This document shows positions 53,909-62,249 of a stretch of DNA of 64,000 nucleotides, piece by piece. This DNA comes from VXNJ01 sp009840625. GTDB lineage: Bacteria; Chloroflexota; UBA11872; VXNJ01. The position numbers and the translations under genes were made by a program. The stretch spans positions 744,001 through 808,000 of the forward strand of contig OZ242304.1 in NCBI GenBank assembly GCA_965207915.1, given 5' to 3'. The number at the start of each line of letters is the position of its first letter. Within the stretch, counting starts at the first letter, position 1. The notes beneath the pieces are model-generated. The model was given only the letters and a program-made list of their open reading frames with translations. It ran no database searches and was not told the DNA's origin.

Positions 53909-54931
53909 ATGCGCAAGGTACGTCTCGGTCGAACCGAGGCGCTCGTGTCCAGACTCGGCTCCGGCACTATGTGGTTCCGGCGCATGAGCCAGGGCGAAGC
54001 TGACGCCGCCGTCACGCATGCGCTGGACCGGGGAATCAACTATTTCGACTGCGCCCGCATGTACGGCGACGCCGAGATAAAGCTGGGACGGGCCCTGGGG
54101 CAACGGCGCGACGAGGCGTTCATCGCCACCAAGACGCGCGCCCTCGACGCCGCCGGGGCGCTGGCCGGGATCGAGGAGAGCCGGACCCGCCTGGGCGTCG
54201 ACCGCATCGACCTGATGCAGTTGCACTATGTCAATTTCCAGCACGAATTCGATCAGGCGACCGCCTCCGGCGGGGCCCTCGAGGGAGCGCTGCAGGCACA
54301 GGCCCAGGGCCGCATCGATCACATCGGCATTACCGGACACCGGCCCGAGAAGCTGGCCGAATGGCTCGGCGGGGGACAGTTCGCGACCGTCCTGTTCCAC
54401 CTCTCGCCGGTCCAGCCGCACGCCGCCACCGACCTGCTGCCGGCGGCCCGGGCACTGGATGTTGGCACCATGGCGATGCGTCCGACCGGGTCGGGGTTGA
54501 CCAACCAGTACCGCCAATTCCTGCGCTACGTGCAAAGTCACAACCCGGACGTGATCGTATCGGGACTTACCACCCCGGCGATCATCGACGCCAACATTGA
54601 CGCGATCTCGCGGGAGCCGGATCCTCCGGAAACCCGCCGACTGCAGCGCCTGGCCGACACCTACGGCGCCAACTTCTGCCGGCGTTGCAGCTACTGCGAG
54701 TGCCCGATCGGGATCGATATTCCCGAGGCGATGCTGGCCGAACACGTCTGGCGCGCCGGGAAGCTTTCGGTCGACGGCACCCGGACCTGGGACGAGGCGG
54801 TCGCCAGCATCGGCGGCTGCCAGGATCACGCACCCTGCACATCGGCTCCCATTTGCGAGCCGATGTGTCCCTACGAGCTGCCGATCCGGCGGACCATGAT
54901 GGGGATCTCCGACGCCCTGGACCCGGAGTAG
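53909..54931 (+). CDS. Aldo/keto reductase with C-terminal Fe-S cluster motifs
   Basis: 340 residues. The TIM-barrel part has GINYFDCARMYGDAE (catalytic Asp/Tyr region, near residues 43-57), the Lys in EAFIATKTRA and the His in DLMQLHYVNF. The C-terminal about 90 residues carry FCRRCSYCECPIGIDIPE and a second Cys group CEPMCPYELP, which resembles a 4Fe-4S ferredoxin-type extension seen in some predicted AKRs. It starts 24 bases after the DUF4392 gene. Substrate unknown. Confidence 0.85.
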   Translation: MRKVRLGRTEALVSRLGSGTMWFRRMSQGEADAAVTHALDRGINYFDCARMYGDAEIKLGRALGQRRDEAFIATKTRALDAAGALAGIEESRTRLGVDRIDLMQLHYVNFQHEFDQATASGGALEGALQAQAQGRIDHIGITGHRPEKLAEWLGGGQFATVLFHLSPVQPHAATDLLPAARALDVGTMAMRPTGSGLTNQYRQFLRYVQSHNPDVIVSGLTTPAIIDANIDAISREPDPPETRRLQRLADTYGANFCRRCSYCECPIGIDIPEAMLAEHVWRAGKLSVDGTRTWDEAVASIGGCQDHAPCTSAPICEPMCPYELPIRRTMMGISDALDPE

Positions 54932-54933
54932 TC

Positions 54934-55494
54934 GTGCAGAACCTGTCCCAGAGCTTCCCGGTTCTCCTGCTGCGGATGGCGTTTATGTCGCCTGGGGCTT
55001 GGCGGCTCCTGCTGGCCGACCCGAAGTTTCTGCGCATCGGACTGACCCTGGCGGCCGGGGCCGGTCTCTGCGGGACTCTGGGCCTGAGCATCGGGCGCCC
55101 GCTGGATTGGAGTGAACTGGCGATTAACGCCCTCGTCGCGGTCTTGGGAACAACTGCCGGCTGCGCGTTCACCGGCGCGTGCGCTCACCTGCTGGTAAAC
55201 CGGATTGGATCGGGTCGGGCCACCCTGGCGGCGACCGTCGGGGCGGTGGGCTGCGCGCACGTTATCGGTTTCCTGCAATTGCTGATGATCCTGCCGGCCT
55301 GGACGTTCGGCGTCTGGGCCATCGCCATGGTGTGGACGGTGCTGGCTGCCGGTGCCGGCGTGGCGATGGCGTCACGCGCATCCCTGGCCGTCTGCCTGCC
55401 GGCGGTTGTGGCGCCGTGGGCGGTCTGGGCGGTCCTGCAGCTGTCGATTTGGATCGTCCTGGGCGGGACCGCGTTCGCCCAGATCGGCGGCTAG
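54934..55494 (+). CDS. Polytopic membrane protein, Yip1-like
   Basis: 186 residues from a GTG two bases past the reductase stop. Four or five membrane segments can be seen (about 28-50, 65-85, 105-125, 128-150 and 158-180). The layout is like Yip1-domain proteins of bacteria, whose function is unknown. It is convergent with the DCC oxidoreductase gene, with a 4-base overlap of stops. Confidence 0.65.
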   Translation: MQNLSQSFPVLLLRMAFMSPGAWRLLLADPKFLRIGLTLAAGAGLCGTLGLSIGRPLDWSELAINALVAVLGTTAGCAFTGACAHLLVNRIGSGRATLAATVGAVGCAHVIGFLQLLMILPAWTFGVWAIAMVWTVLAAGAGVAMASRASLAVCLPAVVAPWAVWAVLQLSIWIVLGGTAFAQIGG

Positions 55495-55868
55495 CGGCGG
55501 GTTACCCGATCGGTGGAAAGGATCTGGGCCGCCCGTCCGCGGCGCGGCGCGAATCCGCGATAGGCCATTTCCAATACCGGCAGCAACCCCGACAGATCCA
55601 CCGCCAGGGCCAGGTGGGCCAGGCAGGGGATCCGGCGGGCGATCTCGACCAGCGCCGCGGCCCCGCCCAGCAGGTCCCCGTCGACCGACAGCCGGATCGA
55701 GCCCGGTTCGGTACCGATGTCGGAACTGAATCCCATTTCGGCGGCCGGCCGGAATCCAAGGGTTTGGTCGTTGTCGAGGCGCGCCATCAGCGCGGCCGCA
55801 AAGCGGCAGAACCCGCACGCGGCGTCGTAGACGACGACCGGACGGTCCTGGGATTCGTTGCCTTGCAT
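55491..55868 (-). CDS. DCC-family thiol-disulfide oxidoreductase
   Basis: 125 residues with the family motif near the N-terminus: VVVYDAACGFCRF (DxxCGFC). Thioredoxin-like DCC (DUF393) proteins are presumed thiol-disulfide exchange enzymes. The ATG at 55868 places the motif about 10 residues in, as is usual; an ATG 14 codons upstream is possible. Single gene on this strand. Confidence 0.85.
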   Translation of the reverse strand: MQGNESQDRPVVVYDAACGFCRFAAALMARLDNDQTLGFRPAAEMGFSSDIGTEPGSIRLSVDGDLLGGAAALVEIARRIPCLAHLALAVDLSGLLPVLEMAYRGFAPRRGRAAQILSTDRVTRR

Positions 55869-56027
55869 CTGGCCGATCGCTTGGGGAGTGGCGCCGGGGC
55901 GCGGCGGCAATGGCGGTCAAGGGCCGCCGCGGGGAAGATTCTGGCACGCGGCGACCGCCGCGCCCGATCCGGGCACGGGCCGCCGGGGCCATAAAATCCC
56001 CCTTGGAGCGGGCTACCCGTAAACCGG

Positions 56028-56121
56028 GGAGAGGTGCCCGAGTGGTCATAAGGGGTCCGTCTCGAAAACGGATAGGCGTGGATGAAGCGCCACGTGGGTT
56101 CGAATCCCACCCTCTCCGCCA
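56028..56121 (+). tRNA. tRNA-Ser (anticodon CGA), CCA encoded
   Basis: Acceptor GGAGAGG/CCTCTCC with discriminator G73, then CCA at 56119-56121. The anticodon loop CTCGAAA gives CGA, and the long variable arm (from GGATAGGCGTGGATGAAGCGCCACG) is class II, as required for Ser. The T-loop is TTCGAAT. Confidence 0.95.
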
Positions 56122-56174
56122 CCGGCCGCTGCAGACTGCGATCCCGCAGGTCGGACCGGCCCGCTCCGAACCAG

Positions 56175-56258
56175 GGAGAGGTCGCATAGTGGACTAGTGC
56201 GCACGCCTGGAAAGTGTGTAGGGTAATACCCTCGTGGGTTCGAATCCCACCCTCTCCG
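56175..56258 (+). tRNA. tRNA-Ser (anticodon GGA)
   Basis: Same acceptor and T-arm sequence as the preceding tRNA-Ser. The anticodon stem CACGC/GTGTG encloses CTGGAAA, giving GGA. The variable arm TAGGGTAATACCCTCG forms a hairpin. CCA is not encoded. It starts 53 bases after its neighbour. Confidence 0.94.
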
Positions 56259-56322
56259 CCGCGGCGCCGGCGCCGCCCCGGACCCGGCCCGTCGTCTCAG
56301 TCAGCCCCGAAAGACGATCGCG

Positions 56323-57174
56323 ATGGAACTGGTCGACAGCCACCATCATCTCTGGTTCATTGACGACTCCAACCTGAACTGGCTCAGCGACGATATGCGC
56401 GCGGCCGGCGGGGCCCCAATCGCCGATTTCGGACTGCCGCAGCTGGAGGAAACCTTCGCCGCAGTCGGGGTGAACCGGTCGGTCCTGATCGAGGCCTGGC
56501 ACGCCGAGGAGGACCAGATCCAATGGCTCGAGGCAACCGCCGAGCACCTGGTCGTGGGAGCGGTGATAGCCTGGGCGCCGCTCGAATCGCCTGACCTGGG
56601 GTCCCGGCTCGACCGCTTCGCCGCGTATCCGAAATTTCGCGGCTTGCGGATCAACGCCCAGGATGAACCAGACCCCGATTTCCTGCAGCGGCCCGACATC
56701 CGCGCCGGCATCGCCCAGCTGGCCGAACGCGAGGGCATGACCCTGGACCTGCTGATAAAGCTGGGCGACCTGAAGGACGTGCCGGACCTGTGCGCCAACT
56801 TTCCCGATTTGCCGATGGTGCTGGACCACCTGGCCAAACCGCAGACCTACCAGGACGGCTATTTCGAGCCCTGGCGCGATCTGATGCGGCCCCTGGTCGA
56901 CATCCCCAATCTGCAGTTCAAACTTTCCGGGATGCTCACCGAAGCCGGACCCGCGCCGACCGCGCCGCAGCTGGCCCGCCCGGTCCGGTTCATGCTGGAA
57001 GAGTTCGGTCCGTCGAGGTTGATGTGGGGCAGCGATTGGCCGGTCTGTCTTTACGCCGCCGGCTACCGCGAGAATTTCGCCCTCATGCAGGCTGCGATCG
57101 GTCCGCTGCCGGCCCACGACCGGGCGGCGGTTTTCGGGAAAAACGCCGCCGCCCACTACCGCCTGGCCAACTAG
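56323..57174 (+). CDS. Amidohydrolase, L-fuconolactonase-like
   Basis: 283 residues of the amidohydrolase 2 superfamily. The metal-binding HxH is in LVDSHHHLW at the N-terminus. The other sites are VLDHLAKP near residue 167, FKLSGML near 205 and the C-terminal Asp in LMWGSDWPVC near 240. This set is typical of fuconolactonase-like lactonases, so sugar-lactone hydrolysis is likely; substrate unproven. ATG chosen as the first Met before the metal motif. Confidence 0.87.
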   Translation: MELVDSHHHLWFIDDSNLNWLSDDMRAAGGAPIADFGLPQLEETFAAVGVNRSVLIEAWHAEEDQIQWLEATAEHLVVGAVIAWAPLESPDLGSRLDRFAAYPKFRGLRINAQDEPDPDFLQRPDIRAGIAQLAEREGMTLDLLIKLGDLKDVPDLCANFPDLPMVLDHLAKPQTYQDGYFEPWRDLMRPLVDIPNLQFKLSGMLTEAGPAPTAPQLARPVRFMLEEFGPSRLMWGSDWPVCLYAAGYRENFALMQAAIGPLPAHDRAAVFGKNAAAHYRLAN

Positions 57175-57271
57175 TCCCGGCCCCAGTTGCAACCGATAAT
57201 CGCTGCGACGCATTCGCTCCACGCTGGACGCAGACCGCAGCGGAGCCCGGCGGCACAGGGGGTGGCACGGA

Positions 57272-58399
57272 ATGGCGGTAACTAGCCCGGGCAGGGACCA
57301 AGCAAGTCGGCGCAAACTGGTCTCCCAGATAGTCGACACCGACATTCACCACGGGTTCGAGGAAGCGCAGGAAATCCTCGACTACGTGCCGTCCGAATAC
57401 CGCGAGCGCACGTCCTGGTACGGGTTGCCGGTGGATTTCAATCCGGTCCAGAACAACGGCGGCATGCGCGGCGGTCGCAGCGACCTGGCGTTCGACTATC
57501 CCGAAATCCCGGTGTCCACCCGCGAGTCGTCGCTGCTGCGCTGCCGCGAGACCCTGCTGGACCGCTACGACATCGATTTGGGAATACTTACCGGCGGCCA
57601 GATGTACGGTCAGACCGGGGCCATGGACTCGCAGTACGCATCGATCATGGCGCGGGCGTTCAACGACTGGACGCTCAAACGTTGGCTCGACGAAGACGAC
57701 CGCCTGCGGTACGCGATGGCGGTCATCCCTCTGGATCCGCAGGGGGCGGTGGCCGAGATCGAGCGGTTGGCCGGCGATCCGCGCGTGGTCGCGGTGCACC
57801 TGAACACCGGCGCCATGCGGCCATTCGGCAACCCCATGTATCACCCGATCTGGGAGGCCGCCGCCAAGCATGACCTGACCCTGCAGCTGCATCTGGGCGG
57901 GGAGGGAACCGGAGTTCACCCGCCGATGACCTCGGCCGGTTTCCCCACCCATTACGTAGAACGGCGCATGGCCGAACCGGGCCTGTACCTCCCGCACGTG
58001 GCGAGCTTCATCTTCGAAGGGGTCTTCGGCAAGTACCCGAACCTGAAGCTGGTGCTGGCCGAATCGGGGTTCACCTGCCTGCCGCACTATCTCTGGCGCA
58101 TGGACGCGTGCTGGAAGGGGCTTCGCCACCAGGTCCCCTGGATCAAGGAACTTCCCAGCGAGATCTTCTACCGGCACGTCTGGGTCGGCACCCAGCCGAT
58201 GTACGAATACAACGAGGACCACGCCAACCTGATGAAGATGGTCGAGTGGCTGCGCGGCGACGAGCGCTTCGTCTACGCCAGCGACTACCCGCACTGGGAC
58301 TGGGACGACCCCAACGACGCGGCCCGCACTTTCCCGTCCGAGATGCGCGAGCGCGTCTTCAACCGGAACGCCCGTAAAGCCTATCCGCGACTGCAGTGA
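57272..58399 (+). CDS. Amidohydrolase 2 family, ACMSD-like
   Basis: 375 residues. The N-terminal metal motif is IVDTDIHHGF (DxHH). Later His residues lie in AVHLNTGAMRP and LQLHLGGEG, and the C-terminal Asp is in FVYASDYPHWDWDD near residue 335. This matches decarboxylase or hydrolase members of the ACMSD group found next to aromatic-degradation genes. It overlaps the Rieske gene by four bases, so the pair are co-expressed. Substrate unknown. Confidence 0.88.
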   Translation: MAVTSPGRDQASRRKLVSQIVDTDIHHGFEEAQEILDYVPSEYRERTSWYGLPVDFNPVQNNGGMRGGRSDLAFDYPEIPVSTRESSLLRCRETLLDRYDIDLGILTGGQMYGQTGAMDSQYASIMARAFNDWTLKRWLDEDDRLRYAMAVIPLDPQGAVAEIERLAGDPRVVAVHLNTGAMRPFGNPMYHPIWEAAAKHDLTLQLHLGGEGTGVHPPMTSAGFPTHYVERRMAEPGLYLPHVASFIFEGVFGKYPNLKLVLAESGFTCLPHYLWRMDACWKGLRHQVPWIKELPSEIFYRHVWVGTQPMYEYNEDHANLMKMVEWLRGDERFVYASDYPHWDWDDPNDAARTFPSEMRERVFNRNARKAYPRLQ

Positions 58400-58824
58400 A
58401 CACTCGCGGGCGCCGCGCGCACGTAGTCTGCCGGGCTGACGAGCTGGGTCCCGGCCAACGGTTAATCGCCGCCTGCGGAGCGATCGAGGTGGGGGTGTTC
58501 AACCTTGGGGGCGAGTACTTTGCTTTGCTCAACCGCTGCCCCCATAAATCGGCTCCGCTGTGCAAGGGGGTCCAGCGCGGCTACCTGACCGCCGACGAAC
58601 CGCGCCAGATCAGTATCTCGGCGTCCAAGGAAGTGATCGGCTGTCCCTGGCACGGCTGGGAATTCGAAATCCGCACCGGGCGGTCATACTTCAACCCACA
58701 CCGCGTCCGCGCCCGTTCCTACGACGCCGCCCGCGTCAGCGGGCAGGAGATCGCCGAGGAGGATCCGTCGGTGCCGACTTTCCCGGTGCAGCGCGAAGAC
58801 GAATACATCGTCGTCTATGTCTGA
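58396..58824 (+). CDS. Rieske 2Fe-2S protein
   Basis: 142 residues with the complete cluster motif: CPHKSAPLCKG (CxH) near residues 48-58 and GCPWHGWEFEI near 79-89. The GTG start overlaps the amidohydrolase stop (GTGA). Being a single Rieske domain, it is likely a small ferredoxin-type electron carrier rather than an oxygenase alpha subunit, which would be much longer. Its oxygenase partner is not in the window. Confidence 0.88.
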   Translation: MNTRGRRAHVVCRADELGPGQRLIAACGAIEVGVFNLGGEYFALLNRCPHKSAPLCKGVQRGYLTADEPRQISISASKEVIGCPWHGWEFEIRTGRSYFNPHRVRARSYDAARVSGQEIAEEDPSVPTFPVQREDEYIVVYV

Positions 58825-58876
58825 GCAAATCTTCCGGAGTCATGCCGCCCTAGACCGGGGCCGATAGGAGTCACCG

Positions 58877-59731
58877 GTGCGCGATTTCCGAGTGGGCGTG
58901 GCCCAGATGAATCCGGCCCTGGGAGACCTGGACCGCAACCTGGGGCTGCACCTGGAATGGGTCGAACGGGCCCGCCGGGACAGGTGCGACCTGGTGGTCT
59001 TTCCCGAGCTCTCGCTGACCGGCTACGTCCTGGAGGATCTGGCCTACGGCGTCGGCATGCGGCTCGATGATCCGCGCCTGGCGGTCCTGATCGAGCAGTC
59101 CAAGTCGATTTCAATCATCGTCGGGTTCGTCGAACACACGCCCGACCACCAGTACCGGATCGCCAGCGCCTACCTTGAGGACGGCGAAATCCGTTACGTG
59201 CACCACAAGGTCTACCTGGTCACCTACGGGCTGTTCGACGAGGGGCGCTATCTGGCCGCTGGCGAGCGCGTGCGGGCGTTCGACACCAAGTTCGGTCGCC
59301 AGGCGATCCTGATCTGCGAAGACCTTTGGCACCCCTCGGCGCTGGTGATCGCGGCCGCCGACGGGGCCGACGTCATCCATGCGCCGGCCGCCAGTCCGGG
59401 ACGCGGCATATCCGGTGCGGCCGAAGTGCTTGGTTCGGCCCGCACCTGGCATGACCTTACCCGCGTCTATTCACAGATGCTGGTCAACTTCACGGTGTTT
59501 GCCAACCGCACCGGCTACGAGGACGGGATCAACTTCTACGGCGCTTCGCGCATCCTGGGGCCGGACGGACAGGTGCTGGCCGACGCCGGCGGGGACCCAG
59601 CGCTGATCAGCGCCGACCTGAGCGACGGCGCGCTGCGGCGCGCGCGCATCGCATCGCCGCTGCGGCGCGACGAGAAACTGAACGTCACGCTGAACGAACT
59701 GGCGCGGATCCGCCAGGCGCGCATCCGGTGA
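58877..59731 (+). CDS. Carbon-nitrogen hydrolase, glutaminase partner of NAD synthetase
   Basis: 284-residue nitrilase fold with the Glu/Lys/Cys triad: PELSLTGYVLEDL, HHKVYLVTYGLFDEGRY and ILICEDLWHPS. YGLFDEGRY is characteristic of the glutaminase domain of glutamine-dependent NAD synthetase. It is directly followed by the synthetase gene with a 4-base overlap, so the two domains that are fused in many bacteria are separate here. GTG start with AGGAG upstream. Confidence 0.88.
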   Translation: MRDFRVGVAQMNPALGDLDRNLGLHLEWVERARRDRCDLVVFPELSLTGYVLEDLAYGVGMRLDDPRLAVLIEQSKSISIIVGFVEHTPDHQYRIASAYLEDGEIRYVHHKVYLVTYGLFDEGRYLAAGERVRAFDTKFGRQAILICEDLWHPSALVIAAADGADVIHAPAASPGRGISGAAEVLGSARTWHDLTRVYSQMLVNFTVFANRTGYEDGINFYGASRILGPDGQVLADAGGDPALISADLSDGALRRARIASPLRRDEKLNVTLNELARIRQARIR

Positions 59732-60594
59732 ACCCGTTCGCGCGGGCGCGGCCCGAGCTGATCGAGGAGCTGGACCGCTGGCTTACCCTCGACCACGAAC
59801 TGGCCGCCCAGATGTTGATCGGGTTCGTGCGCAACCAGGTCGGCAAGGTCGGGTTCGAAAGGGCCGTGATCGCGCTTTCCGGCGGAATTGATTCGGCCCT
59901 GTCGGCGGTGCTGACGGCACGCGCGCTGGGGCCGGAAAACGTAACCGCCGTGATGATGCCGTACCGCGAAAGCAACCCCGACAGCCTGAGCCACGCCAGA
60001 CTCCTGGCCGAGGGGCTGGGAATCGATTCCCGGGTCATTGAGATAACCGATCTGGTGGAGCCCTACTTCTCGCGCAACCCGGCCATGAGCAACCTGCGGC
60101 GCGGCAACGTGATGGCGCGAACCCGGATGACGCTGGTCTACGACATGTCGGCGCGCAACGATGCGCTGGTGATCGGTACCTCCAACAAGACCGAGCTGCT
60201 GCTCGGGTACGGGACCCTGCACGGCGACATGGCCTCGGCGGTAAACCCGCTTGGCGACATCTACAAGACCCAGGTGTTCATGCTGGCCGCGGCGGTCGGT
60301 GTCCCCGATCCGATCCTGCAAAAGCCGCCCAGCGCCGACCTCTGGGAGGGCCAGACCGACGAGGAGGAGCTGGGCCTGACTTACCGCGACGTCGACCGGC
60401 TGCTGGTGCTGCTGGTCGATCGCCGATTCAACCTGCAGGAAGCGGCGGCGGCAGGCGTGGACCGCAACTACATCGCCCAGATCCTGGGCAAGGTGCGCAC
60501 GAACCAATTCAAACGCCGCCCCCCGGTCATCGCCAAGCTCTCAGACCGCACGATCGAACGCGAATTCCGCTATCCGCGCGACTGGGGAGTGTGA
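59728..60594 (+). CDS. nadE: NAD+ synthetase, synthetase subunit
   Basis: 288 residues; amidates nicotinate-adenine dinucleotide to NAD+ with ATP. The P-loop motif ALSGGIDSAL at about 50 and the downstream NKTELLLGYGTLHGDMASAV and LWEGQTDEEELGLTY are diagnostic. GTG start overlapping the glutaminase stop. The two genes together should act as a glutamine-dependent enzyme, with ammonia passed between subunits. The neighbouring insertion sequence begins 11 bases after its stop. Confidence 0.94.
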   Translation: MNPFARARPELIEELDRWLTLDHELAAQMLIGFVRNQVGKVGFERAVIALSGGIDSALSAVLTARALGPENVTAVMMPYRESNPDSLSHARLLAEGLGIDSRVIEITDLVEPYFSRNPAMSNLRRGNVMARTRMTLVYDMSARNDALVIGTSNKTELLLGYGTLHGDMASAVNPLGDIYKTQVFMLAAAVGVPDPILQKPPSADLWEGQTDEEELGLTYRDVDRLLVLLVDRRFNLQEAAAAGVDRNYIAQILGKVRTNQFKRRPPVIAKLSDRTIEREFRYPRDWGV

Positions 60595-60596
60595 CC

Positions 60597-60604
60597 GACT
60601 AAGG
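60597..60604 (+). repeat. Target-site duplication, left copy
   Basis: GACTAAGG, identical to the octamer at 61729-61736 on the far side of the IS481-type element. Confidence 0.85.
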
Positions 60605-60630
60605 TGTCCAGCTTCAGAGATGTGGCGACA
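60605..60630 (+). repeat. Left inverted repeat of the IS481-type element
   Basis: Begins TGTCCAGCTTC and ends GGCGACA; pairs with 61703-61728. Confidence 0.85.
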
Positions 60631-60644
60631 CATACGGCTGTTTC

Positions 60645-61628
60645 TCAGGAGTAGATTCTGCCCTTGCCGATTACCTCCTCGGGGGTCCTTCCGCGGTTCC
60701 AGCGGCCGGTGTGGGCCCTATCCCGGTTGTAGTAGCGCAGGTACCGGTTCAGTTCGCGCCTGAGCCCGGTCTGCTTGGGCACCAGGTAGCGGGCAAAGCT
60801 CGGCTTCCAGCATTCTTCGAGGATGGTGCCCTGGACCCTTTCGACACAACCGTTCGTCTGCGGCCTTCCGGCATGGATGAACTTCTGGCGGGCGCCCAGG
60901 GCCGCAACCATGCGCCCGAACTGCCTTGCCCGGAACTCGGAGCCGTTGTCGGTCATGACCTTCTCCAGCTGCCAGCCCCTTGACCGCAGATCCCTGGCCA
61001 CCCGGCGGGCCAGCCTTGAAGTCCACCTGGCGGCGGGATTGCGCGGGGTTGCATGCAGCTCGGCCCAGACGAAGGAGGAGGCCACGTCGATGGCGGTGTA
61101 CTGCCAGAGGGTCCCCCTGGTGCCGGAGAGCCTTCCGATGTGGAAGCAGTCCATCTGCACCAGCTCCCCGGGACGATCAACCTCCAGATGGCGCTCGGGT
61201 TCGGGTTCCCGGGGCTGCGGCCCGGGCGGAGCGGCATAACCGGCCACCAGGGCCAGGCGCTTGGACCTGGTATTGAGCCCGTGGCGCCGCAGCACCCGCC
61301 AGATGCCCGACGGGGAGACTTTGATCCCGCCCCACTTGGCGCGCTGAAGCTCGGCCGAGATCCGGGCCGGTCCCAGTCCGGGGTTGCCGATGGAGAACGC
61401 CAGGATGCGCTGCTCGATAAGCGGCGAGATCGAGTTCGGCATCTGCGGGCGGCGGCGTTCGCGGGGGCGCAGGATGTGAAGACCGTAGCGGTCGGCCTGG
61501 GACTTCCAGCGGTAGTACGTCGAGTGGTGGATGCCCATCGCCCGGCAGGTGGCGCGGACGCTGCCGATTTCCTCGGCCAGCGCCAATGTGCGCAGGCGAT
61601 AGCGATAAATAACATCGTCGGGGGTCAC
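60645..61628 (-). CDS. IS481-family transposase
   Basis: About 327 residues. The N-terminal helix-turn-helix (GSVRATCRAMGIHHSTYYRW) is followed by an integrase-type core with the catalytic triad: Asp in LVQMDCFHIG, Asp in VMTDNGSEFRA and Glu in TNGCVERVQG. The C-terminal YYNRDRAHTGRWNRGRTPEE is typical. AAAGGA at good spacing favours GTG at 61628; the ATG at 61637 has no spacing from that SD. No frameshift or stop. Confidence 0.93.
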   Translation of the reverse strand: MTPDDVIYRYRLRTLALAEEIGSVRATCRAMGIHHSTYYRWKSQADRYGLHILRPRERRRPQMPNSISPLIEQRILAFSIGNPGLGPARISAELQRAKWGGIKVSPSGIWRVLRRHGLNTRSKRLALVAGYAAPPGPQPREPEPERHLEVDRPGELVQMDCFHIGRLSGTRGTLWQYTAIDVASSFVWAELHATPRNPAARWTSRLARRVARDLRSRGWQLEKVMTDNGSEFRARQFGRMVAALGARQKFIHAGRPQTNGCVERVQGTILEECWKPSFARYLVPKQTGLRRELNRYLRYYNRDRAHTGRWNRGRTPEEVIGKGRIYS

Positions 61629-61702
61629 AGCGGGCATCCTTTGCTGCGTTTGGTATCACAGCAGGATGACTTAAGTGACCCCTACGATTTCAGGGGTTCA
61701 CC

Positions 61703-61728
61703 TGTCGCAGGTACTCGGAAACAGGACA
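61703..61728 (-). repeat. Right inverted repeat of the IS481-type element
   Basis: Read on the minus strand it begins TGTCCTGTTTC and ends TGCGACA, matching the left repeat. Confidence 0.85.
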
Positions 61729-61736
61729 GACTAAGG
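61729..61736 (+). repeat. Target-site duplication, right copy
   Basis: GACTAAGG, a perfect copy of 60597-60604. Confidence 0.85.
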
Positions 61737-61756
61737 GCGCGGCCGGAACGCTAGCT

Positions 61757-61833
61757 TGGTCGGGGCGGCCGGATTTGAACCGGCGACCTCCTGAACCCCA
61801 TTCAGGTGCGCTTCCAGACTACGCCACGCCCCG
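61757..61833 (-). tRNA. tRNA-Pro (anticodon GGG), CCA encoded
   Basis: On the minus strand the acceptor CGGGGCG pairs with CGCCCCG. The anticodon stem CCTGA/TCAGG encloses ATGGGGT, giving GGG. The T-loop is TTCAAAT on a CCGG-type stem. The 3' end is A then CCA (61759-61757), so CCA is encoded. Confidence 0.94.
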
Positions 61834-61883
61834 CGACACGGCGATTATCCCTACCTGCAACGGCGGCGGCGCGCCGCCGGGGC

Positions 61884-62234
61884 CTATCCCCCGAACGCCT
61901 GGTTCCGGCGTTCCAGGTAATCGCTGCGCGGCGGCACGAAAATGTCCAGGGCCACCGCGGGGCCGTCGATGGCGACCGCCGAATGGATTTCGTTGGGCGG
62001 GATCATGAAGAAGTCGCCCGCTTCGACGACGTGCTCTTCGCCGGCGATCGTAAAGCGGATGCGGCCGCTGATTACGATCCCGCACTGTTCATTGGGATGG
62101 CGGTGCTCGGGGACTTGGCAGCCTTCGTCGAATTCAACGTGCGAGAGCATGATGTTCTCGGAACTGGCGATCCGGGCGCTAACCCCGGCGATCAATTCCA
62201 GCGGTTCCAAGTCGCTCAATCGGACAGATGGCAC
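61884..62234 (-). CDS. Cupin-domain protein
   Basis: 116-residue single cupin barrel. The metal-binding motif 1 is PEHRHPNEQCGIVISGRIRF (two His, then Glu replaced by Gln/Cys) and motif 2 is FMIPPNEIHSAVA. GTG start with AGGAG upstream. It follows the PhyH dioxygenase gene by 15 bases, so the two are co-transcribed. It may be a sensor or an enzyme in the same catabolic step. Confidence 0.85.
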   Translation of the reverse strand: MPSVRLSDLEPLELIAGVSARIASSENIMLSHVEFDEGCQVPEHRHPNEQCGIVISGRIRFTIAGEEHVVEAGDFFMIPPNEIHSAVAIDGPAVALDIFVPPRSDYLERRNQAFGG

Positions 62235-62249
62235 GAACGTAGCTCCTTG

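Larger units (their letters stand above)
60605..61728 (-). mobile_element. Complete IS481-family insertion sequence
   Basis: 1124-bp element bounded by 26-bp inverted repeats beginning TGTCC and ending GCGACA (18 of 26 identical), with one transposase gene and an 8-bp direct duplication outside. All parts needed for transposition look intact. It sits between nadE and tRNA-Pro without breaking either. Confidence 0.9.
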
